Assembly: GCA_026929865.2 (NCBI GenBank)
Contig: CM049404.1
Span: 7,335,001 to 7,399,000 of the forward strand
Direction: 5' to 3'
Source of the DNA: Hyperoplus lanceolatus
Lineage: Eukaryota; Chordata; Actinopteri; Uranoscopiformes; Ammodytidae
DNA length: 64,000 bases
Part shown: in pieces, positions 29,793 through 44,578 of the stretch
Position numbering within the stretch: the first letter of the stretch is position 1
Layout: each line of letters starts with the position of its first letter
Translations under genes and position numbers: made by a program
The notes under the pieces: model-generated
Told to the model about the DNA's origin: nothing
The model's database searches: none
The model's input: only the letters and a program-made list of their open reading frames with translations

Positions 29793-30652
29793 TCCTTTGA
29801 GAAGACGTTAGGGTTTTTTTGTAAGAGCAGACATCCTTAAAGAGGATTGATCTGGCACAGTTTGTCTATATTTAACTTTTAAACTCTTCAGACGGCTGGA
29901 CAATTTCCTTAAGAGCTGTCAAAGGTAATATGGGCTTACCGGGGACAAATGTCGTCATTTCTGTCAACTTTGGAAGATGAATATAACAAAACTCAGTGGA
30001 GGATTGAGGGCACCAGGGCATAGATAGACAGTTCCAATCTGTTTTGGGACTACCAAAGGGCCATACAGATGGGGTACTTTTGCATCATTTTTGCAAACGT
30101 GGGCACGATTTACCTGCATTTATAACTATCCCCTACTTTCATTTTCACTTAGTTCCCAAAATGTCTTTCATTCAGGAAAAAAATACTTCATTGTAAGGAA
30201 AAAAATAAACTCAATGAAATGTAACAGTTCAGCATTTCTGGACAACCACTCTTTTCACCCCCCCCCCCCCCCCCAGTACTTTTCCATTCACCCTGGTTTT
30301 CCCTCTCTTCAGACTCAACCATGCCCCCCTATCCCCACTCTACTATGTTGTTCTTTGTCATCTTTGCCTTCATGCCAGACTTTTCAGCACTAACAGTATA
30401 TGAATGATTTCCCTTTGCCGACTATGCCCGTTCTGGACTCACCCTGCTATGTTTCCCCCTGGTAAATGCTCTAGCTTTCTGTACCCAACCTCAAGTTCTG
30501 TCCTTGTGTCCAGCCTGCCTGTGTTTTTGCCTGTTGTCCAAATTAAAAAGGTGAAAAATAAAAATTATGTAGAAAAAGCAATCCGGATCCAGAATACGTG
30601 CAAAAAGGTGATTTATCAAATTACAGATTTAGATACAGAAGCTACAATGGCC
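29793..30652. other. Intergenic, nothing recognised
   Basis: A C-homopolymer run lies at about 30260-30274. No gene or repeat family was identified. Confidence 0.4.
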
Positions 30653-32035
30653 TAGCCTGGAAATCCAGACCCTGATATCTTGAACGATAGAGTGTCTGGC
30701 CACGATCAATAGTTATTTCCAACTCGAGGGGCGGCTCCTACTCGTGCATTTCAAATGCCACCGCACGCAGTTGGATAGCACTACAACCAATCAGAGCGAT
30801 GCACAAGGTGACGTTTTAAGCCCCGTTCGTTTAGCGAACAGCTGTTCAACTGTTAAATTAAACTTTTGCTGTGGTCGGTCGGCAAAACAGAACATTCCAC
30901 TTTCTTGCTAATGAAAGATTTGAGTGCCCTCTTCCAAATCGTAAAGGGTCAAGGCCAAAGCAGTCTCAGGCCCTGTTCTCACGGTGAAAACGTGACAGTT
31001 TTCCCGTTTTTGGTTTAAAAAAAAAAAACCCCGTTCAGACACAAATTATCTGACATCTTCACTCGTACACATGTTTTCAGAGGAAATGGGACGAAATCGC
31101 TGTAGTAAGCATGCCAGGCCAGCAGTTGGCGGTACAAGGTAGTAGTAGATAGCTTTTCCGGTACAATTTGATGCATAAAACCTTACTGTAACCGAAAATT
31201 AATGCCGCTAACGTTCATAAAGCGGTGAAAACATAAAACATGCTGGTAGTGAAGGGGCTTTGTGAGCGGCTACTTTCCTGTTAGGCGTACTTCAAAATAA
31301 AAGTCAACTCACGTTTGTCCGGTGAAATGCTATTAATGTTTAGCCAGTGAAATGCTTTTACTGTGAAGCCGTAGCCTTAATGCTCCTTTTGTTGAACAGT
31401 AACTTAACCGCTGCGAGCTGAATTATGGATAGTGTTTTTTAATGTAGAGAGAGCCGTGTACACAAGTTTATTTTGCTAGAAAAAGCGGCAGAGCACAAAT
31501 CTTTTCCCAGACAAAGTGGCGGGTGCATGGTATCAATAACTTACTAATAGATTACAGACTAAATTGGTGAGTGTTATAGGCCTATTTAAGCCCTGCATGA
31601 CACTCTCCGCTGATCACAGTGATTGTGCCGCGGAGACACCGTGCATGTTATGTTGTCTTCTAACTTTATAACTTGCGTGTGGGTATTGACAGCAAATGTT
31701 ATAGACTATGCCTACGTGAAGTGGAGCCGTGACGTCAGTGTTACCGGGGAAAATGGTTTCGGTGTTTACAAGAAACCAAAACCGTTGTGTTTTCCAGAAA
31801 ATCCTCCCTGGGATGTGATCTCAAAAACTTGCGGTTTCATGCCTGCGTTTGCTGTTTTCATGTACATGATATAGTGCAACCGCGGGAATTTTTCCGCGTT
31901 TGCACCGTTTCGTGTTGCCGTGAGAACAGGGCCTCAAACTCAAACTACATATCCGCAGCCATCTTTGATGTTTACTATCACGGCTTCAAATTTAATTTTC
32001 CAGCGCCTAGTGGCAGGTCTGGGAATGCCAGGCTA
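30653..32035. mobile_element. Element 'TAGCCTGG' copy 1, 9-bp duplication, interrupted
   Basis: Ends TAGCCTGGAAATCCAGACC and complement TAGCCTGGCATTCCCAGACC. The flanks are ACAATGGCC at the left (30644-30652) and ACAGTGGCC at the right (32036-32044), a 9-bp target duplication with one change. A second copy of the family lies at 59173-59755 in opposite orientation. A 9-bp duplication is typical of Mutator-like elements. Copy 1 is split by the element at 30969-31933. Confidence 0.8.
30969..31933. mobile_element. 965-bp element nested in copy 1, TCA duplication
   Basis: Ends GGCCCTGTTCTCACGGTGAA at the left and the complement GGCCCTGTTCTCACGG at the right, flanked by TCA on both sides (30966-30968 and 31934-31936). 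The uninterrupted relative at 59.4 kb has a single TCA at the matching place, which proves the boundaries. The 3-bp TNA duplication suggests PIF/Harbinger. The second inner motif, AAAACGTGACAGTTTTC against AAAACC..GGTTTCG.., is only weakly symmetric. Confidence 0.8.
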
Positions 32036-32049
32036 ACAGTGGCCTTCAA

Positions 32050-34890
32050 GGAAACAAAGCTAGTTACTTCAGATGGCATCGTCCACCACTGCCTCACGTC
32101 TTTCCATAATATCAAATTAGATTCATTCTTTAGTAGGCTACGTCTTCGTCTTCCAACAGGTGCATTTCCCCCTGGACACCCACTATAAAAAAAACGTATA
32201 TGGCCGTTAAGTTTGTCGGTTCTGTTCTACTGTAGAAACATGGCAATGCAATAATGGTGGCCTAAATGAACGGTGACCATCTACGTAGATATAAAAAGGC
32301 TCTTTCAAAGCAAATATAATGAATAACTTTATTATTCACTAACTAATAAAAAATGAATCAATTATTCACTCATCTATGCGTACTTATTAATATCCATTCC
32401 ATTTCTACCGAATCTGTTCTGATGCCAATAAATGCCAATAAATTCTATACACAGCATCTTTTTAAAAGCACTTCACTTATCCAAACCTTTTGAATTGTGC
32501 ACTGCTTTTGGGTCCGAACTACACCCGGGACAAAGAAGCAGTGACTTGGAGGCAAATGGTAAACCATTTTCTAACTTTCAATTTCTGTCAGCCTTATACT
32601 TTGAAAACGGGTTACAGTGCAGTATCGAACTGAAAGTCATTCATCAGGTTTCATTAAAATCAACCTTAATAATTCCAACCTTTTTTTCCCCCTTAATTGA
32701 CATGTTCATAGACTTCCAGTCTGCTCCATTGCAGCATATACCCTGGGCCTCTGCCCAAACAGAATGCTGACCTGGGCCCACTCTTTCCCGTCACACACAT
32801 TACAGTAATTAACTCTACTGTACATTCAGAGGATGAAAAAGAGGTGGTGCAAGTCCTTTTGTGGAGGATAAAACAGTTGTTAGTGGTAAAAACGAAGGCA
32901 AGAGTTGATGACTGGTCTCTCTCTGTTGCACTCAGCCTTTTGGGTTATCAAGCAGCACATCCTATACATTCACGTGAGTTGAAAAGGCTGTTTGATCCTT
33001 TCTGGTATGACTTTCTCAGGGCCAAAAGTGACTAATAAAGGAGTACAGTCCCTCCATATGCTCCCTCTAGGTTATTATTGCAGTATATAACCACCCCTTT
33101 GAATGACTTGGTTTTGTGAATGACAGCTTTTATAGGTTTCTCTATGGATGTGGGAAGAGGAGGAAAAACAACCAGAAGCCTTTTCAGTGCTTCCCTTTAA
33201 CTCAGAGAAGAGACTTGCCCCAATAAGGCACTCTGAAGTATTATTTGATAGTCCGCATTCTCAATTACACTGAAGGAAAGGATAGGGGAAAGTGAAGGTA
33301 AGGGGAAGGCTCCATGACATGTGGTCCTCTTTGCCAGTCTTGGGATTTACCATTGTAATCCAAGAAGCCTAAACAATAACCTCTCTAACTGACAGTGTCA
33401 TTTGAATTAATTTCAAAACTAAAATTAAAAAGACTATTTCTGTCACAGCGTTGTATTGACTTAATTGCCTACATTGGAGGAAGGGGAAATGACTTCCTCT
33501 TCTGACTCCACTGTGATGGAGGGAGAGAAATCGATTAAAAAAAAGAGGAATGAGACAGAGTAGATGTAACGCGTGAACTTGATTTAACCCTCCCCTTTCC
33601 TTAACCTCATCCTCAAACTAATTTCAGACTTGTGCCTTCCGAGAAAATGGTTGGTTCCTGCCCTCATGTCTTCAATTGGAAACTTGATTTCACACAATGT
33701 ATCACCAAGAGCATCATTCACACATTTAATTGGCAACAGTGCAAACATGCTTCAGACAAATCTGTGGGGGTGGGTCAGAGCAGTGTATTAAAAACACTGC
33801 TCTGTTTAATTATCACTTAATACTGGCGTTACTATTTTGAAAATAACTCAAATGTACGGATAGCCAATTCATTACATCATCATATCTTACACAGTGATAA
33901 TTCTCCAAAGTATACGCTCACTACACCGTTTAATTATTTTATCCTTTTCATCTCTGTAAAGTTTGATTTTGATAATGTAAAAGGAATTAATTGGCTGCTT
34001 GGGGGGCTAGAGAGCAGAGCACGATCAAATGTCAACAACTCAACGTTTGGGAAAATGGTCAGACATATTACCTTGCTATTCATTTAATGTAATGGACAGA
34101 TCAAGCACACACAGCCTCATGTGAATGATTTTTGCTTTTTTTTTGGCAGATGAATGAGTAATAGTAAAATCAGCTCTGTCCACTACATGTACGTATGTCG
34201 AAAGAGTGTAGCAGTCCTTTAAATAGTCCATGGGAGAAGCAACAGATGCTATTAGATGTGGGGGGGGGAGTCAAAGGTGGGACAGACTCTACGGAAAGAG
34301 ATAAATTGCCCTCCGTTGCTACCTCTAGACTTGGCCAGTGAAAAGTGCTGATGTGAGGGTCTCGCTGGCCCATCAATCGTTCAATCAATCCACCATTCAC
34401 GGCTGACCAATGGGGTTTCCCTGCCACAGGGCCGGCCCTGTTGCTTGGAATGAAGTGGAGTGCTGGCACATTGCTCATTTTAATCTCCTTAAGTATTCAG
34501 CCCCCCCCCCCCTCCCCGCCCCCACAGCAGCGTCAATGAGTCAGTCTGTCAAAGTGATTGATTTCCAGTGTTGATGGTTTCCTGAGCAGCCCAGTAGGAG
34601 CAGGAAACTGTACAGACGCTGGATGAGAATCTGGATGTTGCATTCCACAATTCATCAGCCACAGATTGAACAGAGAGCAGCCTGGACTCTCGCCATTACA
34701 GTCTGGTCCCGTAGAAATGAATTTTGGTGGTTATCTTATAGCCACCAGAAGCCAATCTCTCACTTTCCTTAGACTACAGCTTGCCTGCAGGCAGCATCTG
34801 AAGTCCTCCTGCAACCACACTGTTCACTATTAGCATGTGAACATTCCTGTGAATGATTGTATTCATTTGTGATTGTACATTCTTTTTCTG
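32050..34890. other. Intergenic, no gene seen
   Basis: No exon with a recognisable domain on either strand. Homopolymer G and C runs lie near 34261 and 34501. No repeat family was identified. Confidence 0.45.
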
Positions 34891-34892
34891 TA

Positions 34893-35125
34893 CATGTGAC
34901 ATCTAGTGCATGATGTCCGTCCTGGGAGAGGGATCCCGTCCTCTGTCACTGAGTTTGCAATTTTTTTCTTCAAATTAACAGGTTTTTTTACTGGGAGTTT
35001 TTTTTTAGTCGAGCTAAGGGTCTAAGCTAAGGGCAGAGGGTGTTATACTGTACAGAGTGTGAAGCCCACTGAGGCAAATGTCTATTTGTGATATTGGGCT
35101 GTATCAATAACACTTTTTATTGATT
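34893..35125 (+). mobile_element. Dispersed retroelement tail, family also at 51.4 kb
   Basis: 'GATGTCCGTCCTGGGAGAGG', 'GAAGCCCACTGAGGCAAATG' and 'GATATTGGGCTGTATCAATA' form the widespread teleost 3' end that usually finishes in (ATTG)n. The complement of the middle part occurs at 51385-51480. Confidence 0.6.
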
Positions 35126-36124
35126 AGTTTTTATTTGAAAAGGTAAGAATGTCAGTGCTAGTATGACTACAACTTTTATCTTCAGCCCTCGCATGACCAA
35201 AAACAATCAATTAATGTAGGTTTTAAAACTCAAGCTATGAAGCTAAGGGGACCTTTTTGCTTAGATCCTATTTACAGTATTCTATTTCCAAAGGACAAGA
35301 GTGTATATCAACAGATCCCTCTATGAATCTGAGTAAACAAAAAAGCACTTGACATCTGACTTAGGCCAGCCCCCTGCCATTAGTACCAGTGCTGGTTTGT
35401 GACGGAAATGTTTATAACGCGCATATCGAACATTTTCAAATCATACACACATAGCATAGACGCAAATCACTCAAAGTCACATTTGTGCCTTTTCACCTTA
35501 TTGTTGTTGTGAAAGTACTGTATTGCTATTTGACCAATGGGAACACAAAAACACATTTCCTTATTAAGGGTTTTATGTTAAGGCAGCACTGCCATAGTCA
35601 AACAACAGCTGGGCATGAGCTAACAAATCTTAATAGCTCTTAGTAATGCAGAGTGTGGAGAGAGTGCAGTTATATTTTATATCAACGCTGGTACGAAGCC
35701 AAAATCTGACTGAGTTTGCCACTTAGCAGCTGGGTTGTCCCCGGCCTGCGGAGTGCTGGCTGACCATTTGGATTGCTTTGAATGAATTCAGCATTGTTAC
35801 ATTAAAGCGCCTCAGTTATCTCTTTAACTGTGTCATTTTGTCAGAGGACCTTTGTTCTCTCTCTTGAGGGTAATTGGTGTGAATGCTGATATTCTGCGTA
35901 TTTATTGGTGTGAATGCTAAAATCAAATTATTATTATTCCGCCGTTTCCTACGCGTTCCATATCTTCAACATACTTCAACCTTCAAACCTGATTCAAATA
36001 TCTACATGTTCAGCTCTCCAAGGACTTTCTTGCTTCCATTCAACATTGACGCAAAACTCTGTCTGGAAATGTGTTGTGATGCTTTTAATAAATAGTTGTA
36101 TGAGAAAACACACACACACACGTG
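35126..36124. other. Intergenic, no gene seen
   Basis: No domain, splice-consistent exon or repeat family was recognised in this kilobase. Confidence 0.4.
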
Positions 36125-36280
36125 ATCTTTAGAAATGCCCTCAATCATATGTAAATCCATTATAAATAAAAAATATTTAATTCATATTTTTATTTCTGTT
36201 GTTTTATTTAAAGTATGTCATCAAACTGGTCTTTAAGAATCTTTGTCATTATTTTATAAATGTAAAGTTTGGAGTGGAGC
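36125..36280 (+). repeat. Dispersed repeat, paired with 45.96 kb
   Basis: 'TCTTTAGAAATGCCCTCAAT', 'CATATGTAAATCCATTATAA', 'CATCAAACTGGTCTTTAAGA' and 'AGTGGAGCTTATCTATCTA' are repeated in the same order and orientation at 45958-46128. Both copies run into TATC units at the right side, which suggests the array grew from the element's end. Confidence 0.7.
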
Positions 36281-36303
36281 TTATCTATCTATCTATCTAT
36301 CTA

Positions 36304-36345
<42 letters not shown>
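36281..36345. repeat. Compound (TATC)n(TGTC)n microsatellite
   Basis: About six TATC units pass into about ten TGTC units, by a single A-to-G change per unit. It continues directly from the repeat on its left. Confidence 0.9.
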
Positions 36346-36359
36346 GTGAATTAAAGGTG

Positions 36360-36640
36360 AGATATTGTATTCTAAAGAATTGCTTAAAGGTGCTCCGACG
36401 AACTTTCAGTGTGTGTTAATTATTGCGCCCCCCTTTGGACAAAAATGGTAGTGTTTTTACCACGCTAGCTGTTGTTCCTGGGTGAGCGTACCCATGACAA
36501 AGGCATTAAGAAAAATTATATAGTAATAGCATTCTTTGCACCGATGGTCTCGTTTGCTGTAACAGGTAATTTATGATCATCAGAGGAAAAATTAGACTTT
36601 CAGAAATATTTAAAAGTTCCTCGTAGAGACTTTAAATGAT
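36360..36640 (+). repeat. Dispersed repeat, partial match at 38.77 kb
   Basis: 'ATCATCAGAGGAAAAATTAG' and 'TTCAGAAATATTTAAAAGTT' near 36580-36625 recur at 38778-38828. Family not recognised. Confidence 0.5.
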
Positions 36641-37094
36641 TCAATTAATTGTGAGTGTTGCATGTTGGGTAATAAATGGAGACACAGTCAGATCTGCTTG
36701 CAAATATCTCTTTATGTTTTCATATAATTTACATATTTTATTTATTTACATGATTCAAAAAATATCATAAAAGAAAAATTTTTTTCTCACTCGCTTTTCC
36801 ATCTCTTTCAGTCATCCAGGATCGAGTCTCAGGCCATATCCACATTTGCAGTACATGGGTGTCTGTCTGTCTGTCTGTCTGTTTGTGTTGTTAGAACACA
36901 GTATGCTAAAAATTGGGACATACTTTAACTTATTTATTTCATCCTAACATGGCTCCTTGTCGAACTTGCCTCATGCTTTTATATCCGTCTCATCGCTGGT
37001 TGTTTTCACTGGGGGTCCTTTTCTTTGGTATTTTTTTTTTTGGGGGGGGTTTTGGGGAAACACCCCCTCAAAGGGGTTTTTTTTCTATATATAC

Positions 37095-37282
37095 GGAACT
37101 GGCGTTCTATTATTATAAAATGTGATGTCACAAATGTAGGGTTAGACAGTGAGACCATAAAACACTCTTTCTGCCTTTTCTCAGGCTAGGATTAACCGAT
37201 TTCTAAAATGTTTGCACATGTATACTACATAGGATTTCAGAGTTCAATACACATTCATGTTTCCAACGGTGAAGTAGGTTTT
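37095..37282 (+). repeat. Dispersed repeat, second copy of the 19.95 kb family
   Basis: Same ordered words as at 19954-20260, with a deletion of about 100 bp near the left end. To its right, 'GATTTGGAACGCAGGG' (37318-37333) matches the terminal repeat of the element at 62755-63162. Confidence 0.65.
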
Positions 37283-37627
37283 TAAGTATTTAGCATAGTA
37301 AAAAGAAAAAGTATCTGATTTGGAACGCAGGGTGAATGTGTGTGTGAATGGTAACGTGGGAAAGGGAACAGGTCTCCCTTGAAAAAGAGTCTCCCTGACT
37401 CAATGGGAATTACCTGTATAAATGAAAGGTTAAAAAAATAAAAAAATAAACCTACTGGCCTTACTTTGTCTTGAGAAAAAAAGATATTCAAAAACACTTT
37501 AATGTGTACGGGAATTAACTTAACATTTTTTAACGGAATTTAGTTATATACTAACTTTTTTTTACTTATCCATATACCTGCAGACATGGCCTAAGACATT
37601 TTTTTCAGAGCTTTTAATTGGTCGATT

Positions 37628-38409
<782 letters not shown>

Positions 38410-38488
38410 CCTCCTATCAGCCAATCACAGACAAGCACACAGACGTCAGTTTGTTTCCATGTTAAAAAATACATACAAATAAATTAAA

Positions 38489-38645
<157 letters not shown>

Positions 38646-39378
38646 TCTATAAGTTATAATGTCACCCTATTCACGTGCAGTGTCAAGACTTAATATCAGA
38701 TAGCTCTGATTAATAAACATGTGTACAACTGGTAATAGTAGTATTGATGTGATGCATTTTTAAACATGTATTTTATGAATCATCAGAGGAAAAATGAGAC
38801 TTTTTCAGAAATATTTAAAAGTTCCTTGTAGCCCCTTTATGCATCAAACATAGTTGTCAATCTACAATTAATTTAAATGTGACTCCTATTTTCCCATTTT
38901 GTTTTTTTAATCTTAGCATCCTAACTCTTTTTATGTGAAATACATTCTTTCTTTTACATAATCACAACGTTAACTTTGTAGATTCAATTATTATTTCTAA
39001 GGGATTTTAAAAGCCAAAGATCTTAGTGGTTTTGTCAAGTATGTCAAAAAAGACATACGTACATCAGAGTCTAAATGGCGTTTATCACTGGCCCACGGTG
39101 CAATAGGAACCATGAAAAAATATAGAGTAGAACAAGATAAACATTAGATACATACTAAATACTACGTAGTGCAAAGGAATTTTTTGTACAACATAAAACA
39201 GTATGTATGAAATAGAAGAGAAAGTGAAAAGCAGATAAGTTCAATTGAAATGTGCAATGTTTCAATTGAACCTATCTACTTGTTATGTATTTATTTTTAG
39301 TAATGTTAATTAATGTAAAAATGAATAGTGAATTTCTTACCAATCTTCTTCTTCTCTCTGTTTATTGTGGCAGTTCAC

Positions 39379-39440
39379 CTGTTGCTGGTCCCGATGGAGA
39401 TTTCTGATGCTTTGACGATTTCAGGTCGACTTATATACTC
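39379..39440 (-). promoter_or_regulatory. pomcb: pomcb TATA box and non-coding exon 1
   Basis: On the minus strand GAGTATATAAG (TATATAA at 39437-39431) is followed about 25-30 bp later by a short leader that ends AGCAACAG at 39379 with a gtgaac donor. POMC genes have a TATA box and a short untranslated first exon, so this fits in type and position. Transcription should start near 39405. Confidence 0.7.
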
Positions 39441-39468
39441 AGCCCAAGGACACACGGACACACCAGCG

Positions 39469-39509
<41 letters not shown>

Positions 39510-39628
39510 TCCATTCATGCTTATAATGGACACTGCTGCATCATCCGCCCTTTTAGAACATCCTGAAATTCTAACCCAAAAGCTTTGACGTGGATAGTAT
39601 TTTTTTTCCAGTTTTGACTTTTATGAAT

Positions 39629-39671
<43 letters not shown>

Positions 39672-39781
39672 AATGTCAGCAGCAGATTTCTGAGATTAAC
39701 ACCATACCGTCATGTCGTCGGAGGGATTTTAACCTGTAGGTTAAAGTGTATGGTTTCAAGACACACTTTTGTCGGCGAACA

Positions 39782-39830
<49 letters not shown>

Positions 39831-40495
39831 GATGTTTAATCATTTCAAGGCACCGTGTCCGTTTTGAAAATGTAATTAACTTTTTTATGTCAACTAGGAA
39901 CCCTAAGCACTGGTCAATTTATAGATTTGTTTCTATTTATCTTCCATAACATGTCTTCTTTCACACTAGTATACATCAAAGGTCCAACATTTACATTTAG
40001 GTGTTTATTTGACTAAACCTTGTCTGTTTGCGTCTGTATATTTCTCCTATACAACCATCTTTAACGGACATTATCTCAACATTAGTTTGTTTCAATACTC
40101 TGAACCAAAAATCTCAATTTCTTACATCAACTAAACTTTCCATAATCATTCCTAGCACTATTCTGAAGGTTATTACAGAAGGATTTGTTTGTATGTTGTT
40201 CACTGTCTGATTTACAATTGTGCAGAAAATAATTTTTTAAGAAATGTACATAGAATGTTTTGTAAGCATGTTGGATATGTTGTAAAATATTAAATAGAAT
40301 TTAGTTTGTCGATCATTTGAATGTGTGTGTGGCAAGTACTTTAATACACACACACACACAGACACACACGCACGTCACTAGGTCATAGTGAAGTCATGTT
40401 TTGTTGTTTTCAAACGGAACAACTTGAGAACCAGGCAGCAGGTAAATATAAACCCATTAGGATGTCATGGCCTTGGAATGTCCATTTAGGCCATT

Positions 40496-40497
<2 letters not shown>
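39440..40497. other. pomcb upstream region with short CA/TG arrays
   Basis: Arrays: (CA)n 39471-39507, (TG)n 39629-39669, (CA)n 39791-39828 and a short one at 40348-40370. Between them I see no exon or named repeat. Confidence 0.6.
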
Positions 40498-40950
<453 letters not shown>

Positions 40951-41679
40951 ACTGAGAGGATGTTTCCATACTTTCACACTTGGGACGAGGAACTCCCTCT
41001 GAAGATAATACCAGTGAAGTTCTGTGTGATAGTGGACTAGACCCATTAAAAATAAGGTTAGGGGTGCGTTCCAATACCCATACGTTCCTGCTATTTAGTT
41101 TGGTAGAAATATTTAAGATTTCCCAATACACCATGTCAAATGCAGTTTGCCAAAAATACTTACGAGTAACATTTAAATATATTTTAAACAGCCTCATGTT
41201 TCCTTTGATAATCATAAATTACCTTTAACAGCAAACGAGACCATCAGTGCAAAGAAAAACGTTTTTATATAGTTCTTAATACTGCTTTTGGTCTGGTCGC
41301 ACACCCCGTCCGATTTTCAGTTCGCGCGTACCTGCTCTATGGTCACATATCCGTATTGGTCGCAGATTTCAGTGTGGCGCAGCAACGCGATTTGAGAAGC
41401 CTATCCCTCCAGGAGAGGGAAGGGGAGCGGGAGCCTTGTTTGAGACAGTTATTTGTCGTCATAATGACTGATAACGGGGCTGAACCATCAAAGAAACAAA
41501 AGAAAATGCAATGAAGAAAAGCTAAAAGGGAGAGTGATACTGTTGTGTTATGTTTTTCTTGAATGTATTATCAATGTTTTACTATGGAAATAAATATAAA
41601 TCAAGGATGTAAAAAAACCGACTGGTTATCTTTATGGTGTTTATGTTTTAAAGGGAAAACTCTCTTGATTTACCTTATA
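40951..41679. other. Intergenic, nothing recognised
   Basis: 'GGTGCGTTCCAATACCCATA' near 41064 resembles the terminal repeat of the element at 62.8 kb, but no complete element is visible. No gene. Confidence 0.4.
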
Positions 41680-41681
41680 TA

Positions 41682-42561
41682 CACTCAACAAAAATATAAA
41701 TGCAACACTTTTGTTTTTGCTCCCATTTTTCATGAGATGGACTTAAAGATCTAAAATTCATTCCAGATACACAATTGTACCATTTCTCTCAAACATTGTT
41801 CACAAATCTGTCTAAATGTGTGATAGTGAGCACTTCTGCTTTGCTGAGATAATCCATCCCACCTCACAGGTGTGCCACATCAAGATGCTGATCTGACATC
41901 ATGATTAGTGCACAGGTGTGCCTTAGGCTGTCCACAATAAAAGGCCACTCTAAAATGTGCAGTTTTGTCTCGCAGCAAAATGCCACAGATGCCACAAGCA
42001 TTGAGGGAGCGTGCAATTGGCATGCTGAGAGCAGGAATGTCAACCAGATCTGTTGCTCGTGCATTGAATGTTCATTTCTCCACCATAAGCCGTCTCCAGC
42101 AACTTCGCACAGCCATTGAAGAGGAGTGGACCAACATTCCACAGGCCACAATTGACAATCTGATAAACTCTATGCGAAGAAGATGTTTTGCACTGCATGA
42201 GGCAAAACATCAATAAAACAATATCTGGTCACACCAGATACTGACTGGTTCTGAGTCCCCAGACCTCAAATAAAGCAAAAAAATGCACATTTCAGAGTGG
42301 CCTTTTATTGTGGACAGTCTAAGGCACACCTGTGCACTAATCATGATGTCAGATCAGCATCTTGATGTGGCACACCTGTGAGGTGGGATGGATTATCTCA
42401 GCAAAGCAGAAGTGCTCACTATCACACATTTAGACAGATTTGTGAACAATGTTTGAGAGAAATGGTACAATTGTGTATCTGGAATGAATTTTAGATCTTT
42501 AAGTCCATCTCATGAAAAATGGGATCAAAAACAAAAGTGTTGCGTTTATATTTTTGTTGAG
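41682..42561 (+). mobile_element. Internally deleted Tc1-like transposon with long inverted repeats
   Basis: Two inverted repeats of about 280 bp (41682-41962 and 42281-42561), nearly identical, begin CTCAACAAAAATATAAA and are flanked by TA. Between them is only the start of a Tc1 transposase: MPQMPQALRERAIGMLRAGM, then STRSVARALNVHFSTISRLQ, the N-terminal helix-turn-helix DNA-binding region. It then jumps to the C-terminal part and ends at 42216. The catalytic DDE region is absent, so this copy can only move with help. Confidence 0.9.
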
Positions 42562-42785
42562 TATAGAAGCTGCCTAACTGATGCTCAACCCAATGTCGTG
42601 CCACACTAGAGGACATTTTCTTTTCTTTTCTTACACTGATGTAGATTAATGCTGTGTGCTTCTGTTTCTACCAGCCACCAAAACAAACAAGCAACATTTC
42701 AAACTACCAAATGTGTATATGTGGAGGACGATGAGGGAAAATTCATTGTTTTTAGTAAATATTGGAGCCATTTCTGTTCATTCAG

Positions 42786-44545
42786 TTCAGCTTTACGGCG
42801 AGCTTTGTTGAGATTTACAACGAGACCCTGCGCGGCCTCCTGTACACCGGGAAGCCCAAGAAGAGACCCGAGCACGAGATCAAAAAGTCGGTCAACAACG
42901 AAGTGACCATCAGCAACCTCACCCATGAGAAGGTCTCCAACGAAGATCAGGTATGACAGGCAGAGATATCGGTCACTTTAGTTACACTACTGTTAAGCAT
43001 AAAAAGAATAGTACATTATATTAATAGATCATAGTAAACCACAGCAGAACTCGGCTCATTCATTTTTTAAATTCATACAGGTATGATTGACCCATCAGTG
43101 TGTGAATTTGTTATCTTGCAGTTAATGTTCTATTCGTTCCCTTCCTCCTGCCAGGTTCTTGGCCTGCTTGCATTGGCCAACAAGAATCACTCCACAGCCC
43201 AGATGTTCCAGAATGACCGCTCCTCTCGATCCCATTCAGTCTTCCAGCTGGATATCGAGGGAGTGAATGCTGGCAGGGATGGCAAATGTGAGTGTAATCC
43301 CACTCATGACAGTATCAGAAATGTGGTTCAACTGTAAGTGGCTTATATCAGAACCCTGTGGCTAGAGCTCATTAAAATCTAGTCTATTGATGCAGCAGTC
43401 ATCTTATTGTGATTCTTAACCAACAGGTAGGTAACTAACGGGTATCTTGTTTGATGAGGCAGAATAATTGCAGTTTCTTTGCAATCTGATTTCATATCAG
43501 TATAGTATTGTTTGACATGTTTTTGTGCCTGGTGGAATTGAGCGGATGTCGAAGAGCCAACCTCAGGGTGAGCGATTCAAAGAGATGAAGGCTATCAATG
43601 GATCTCTGTCCCACCTGGGAATTGTCATCGCTGCGTTGGCCAACAAGGTTTGTCAACAGGAGGATTGGTGATAAAGACAACACTTGGTTCAGATAGACTG
43701 CAGCTTTTGTGAAGCCAAATATATTTGATTTATTAACTGGGAGTGACAAAATGCATATCTTAATTCTGTCAATGTTTCAGTATTTATTTCATTTATAACA
43801 TGAATTGTTTTTTTGTGTTCCAGGACGGCTACATTCCATACAGGAACTCTAAGCTGACCCACCTCCTGCAGGGCTGCTTGGGAGGAAACGGCAAAACGTG
43901 AGTTCTAAATCAACATAGCTTCAGTACACCAAAGTAATAATATTCCACAGTACAGGGATCTTAACATATTCATAAACATATTATTCTACAAGTAAGCTCT
44001 CAGCCTCAGCCGCTGGGCAGGGCAGCCAACTTATTGCCCTACTATGTACTAAAATTTCACCCAGTAACAGGGATCCTGCAAATCCTTGCAATGTCTTAAA
44101 AGGCATTCAATTAATCTAACAGTAAAGCCTTGAATGTTTAAAAGAAAATTAAAAATCCTTTAAAAGTGTTAACATTTCTAAGACATTGAGAGAAGGATTT
44201 GATTATCTCTTTTTATGATGTTGTAATTTAGAATCTCAATCATTGGTCTATTTTTTAATATTGTTTCCAAATGTCTCTGGGTAATTTAAGTTAATATTAT
44301 AACTGGCATTTTAGTTGTGTAAGAAATAAAGACATTTTAAGCATTTGTTTTTTCTTATGAGTTTATTAATGCTAAGTTGTGTTTCTGTTTCTCTCATCCC
44401 GGCCTGATGTTTGTGAACATCGCCCCAGAGCCAGACAGCTTTGGGGAAACTCTTCACTCCCTCCAGTTCGCCAGCAAGGTCAGTGCCGTCTGTGTTTGTT
44501 GATGAGACATCCAACAATTTCTATTAGGATAAATAAAGTTCATTC

Positions 44546-44578
<33 letters not shown>

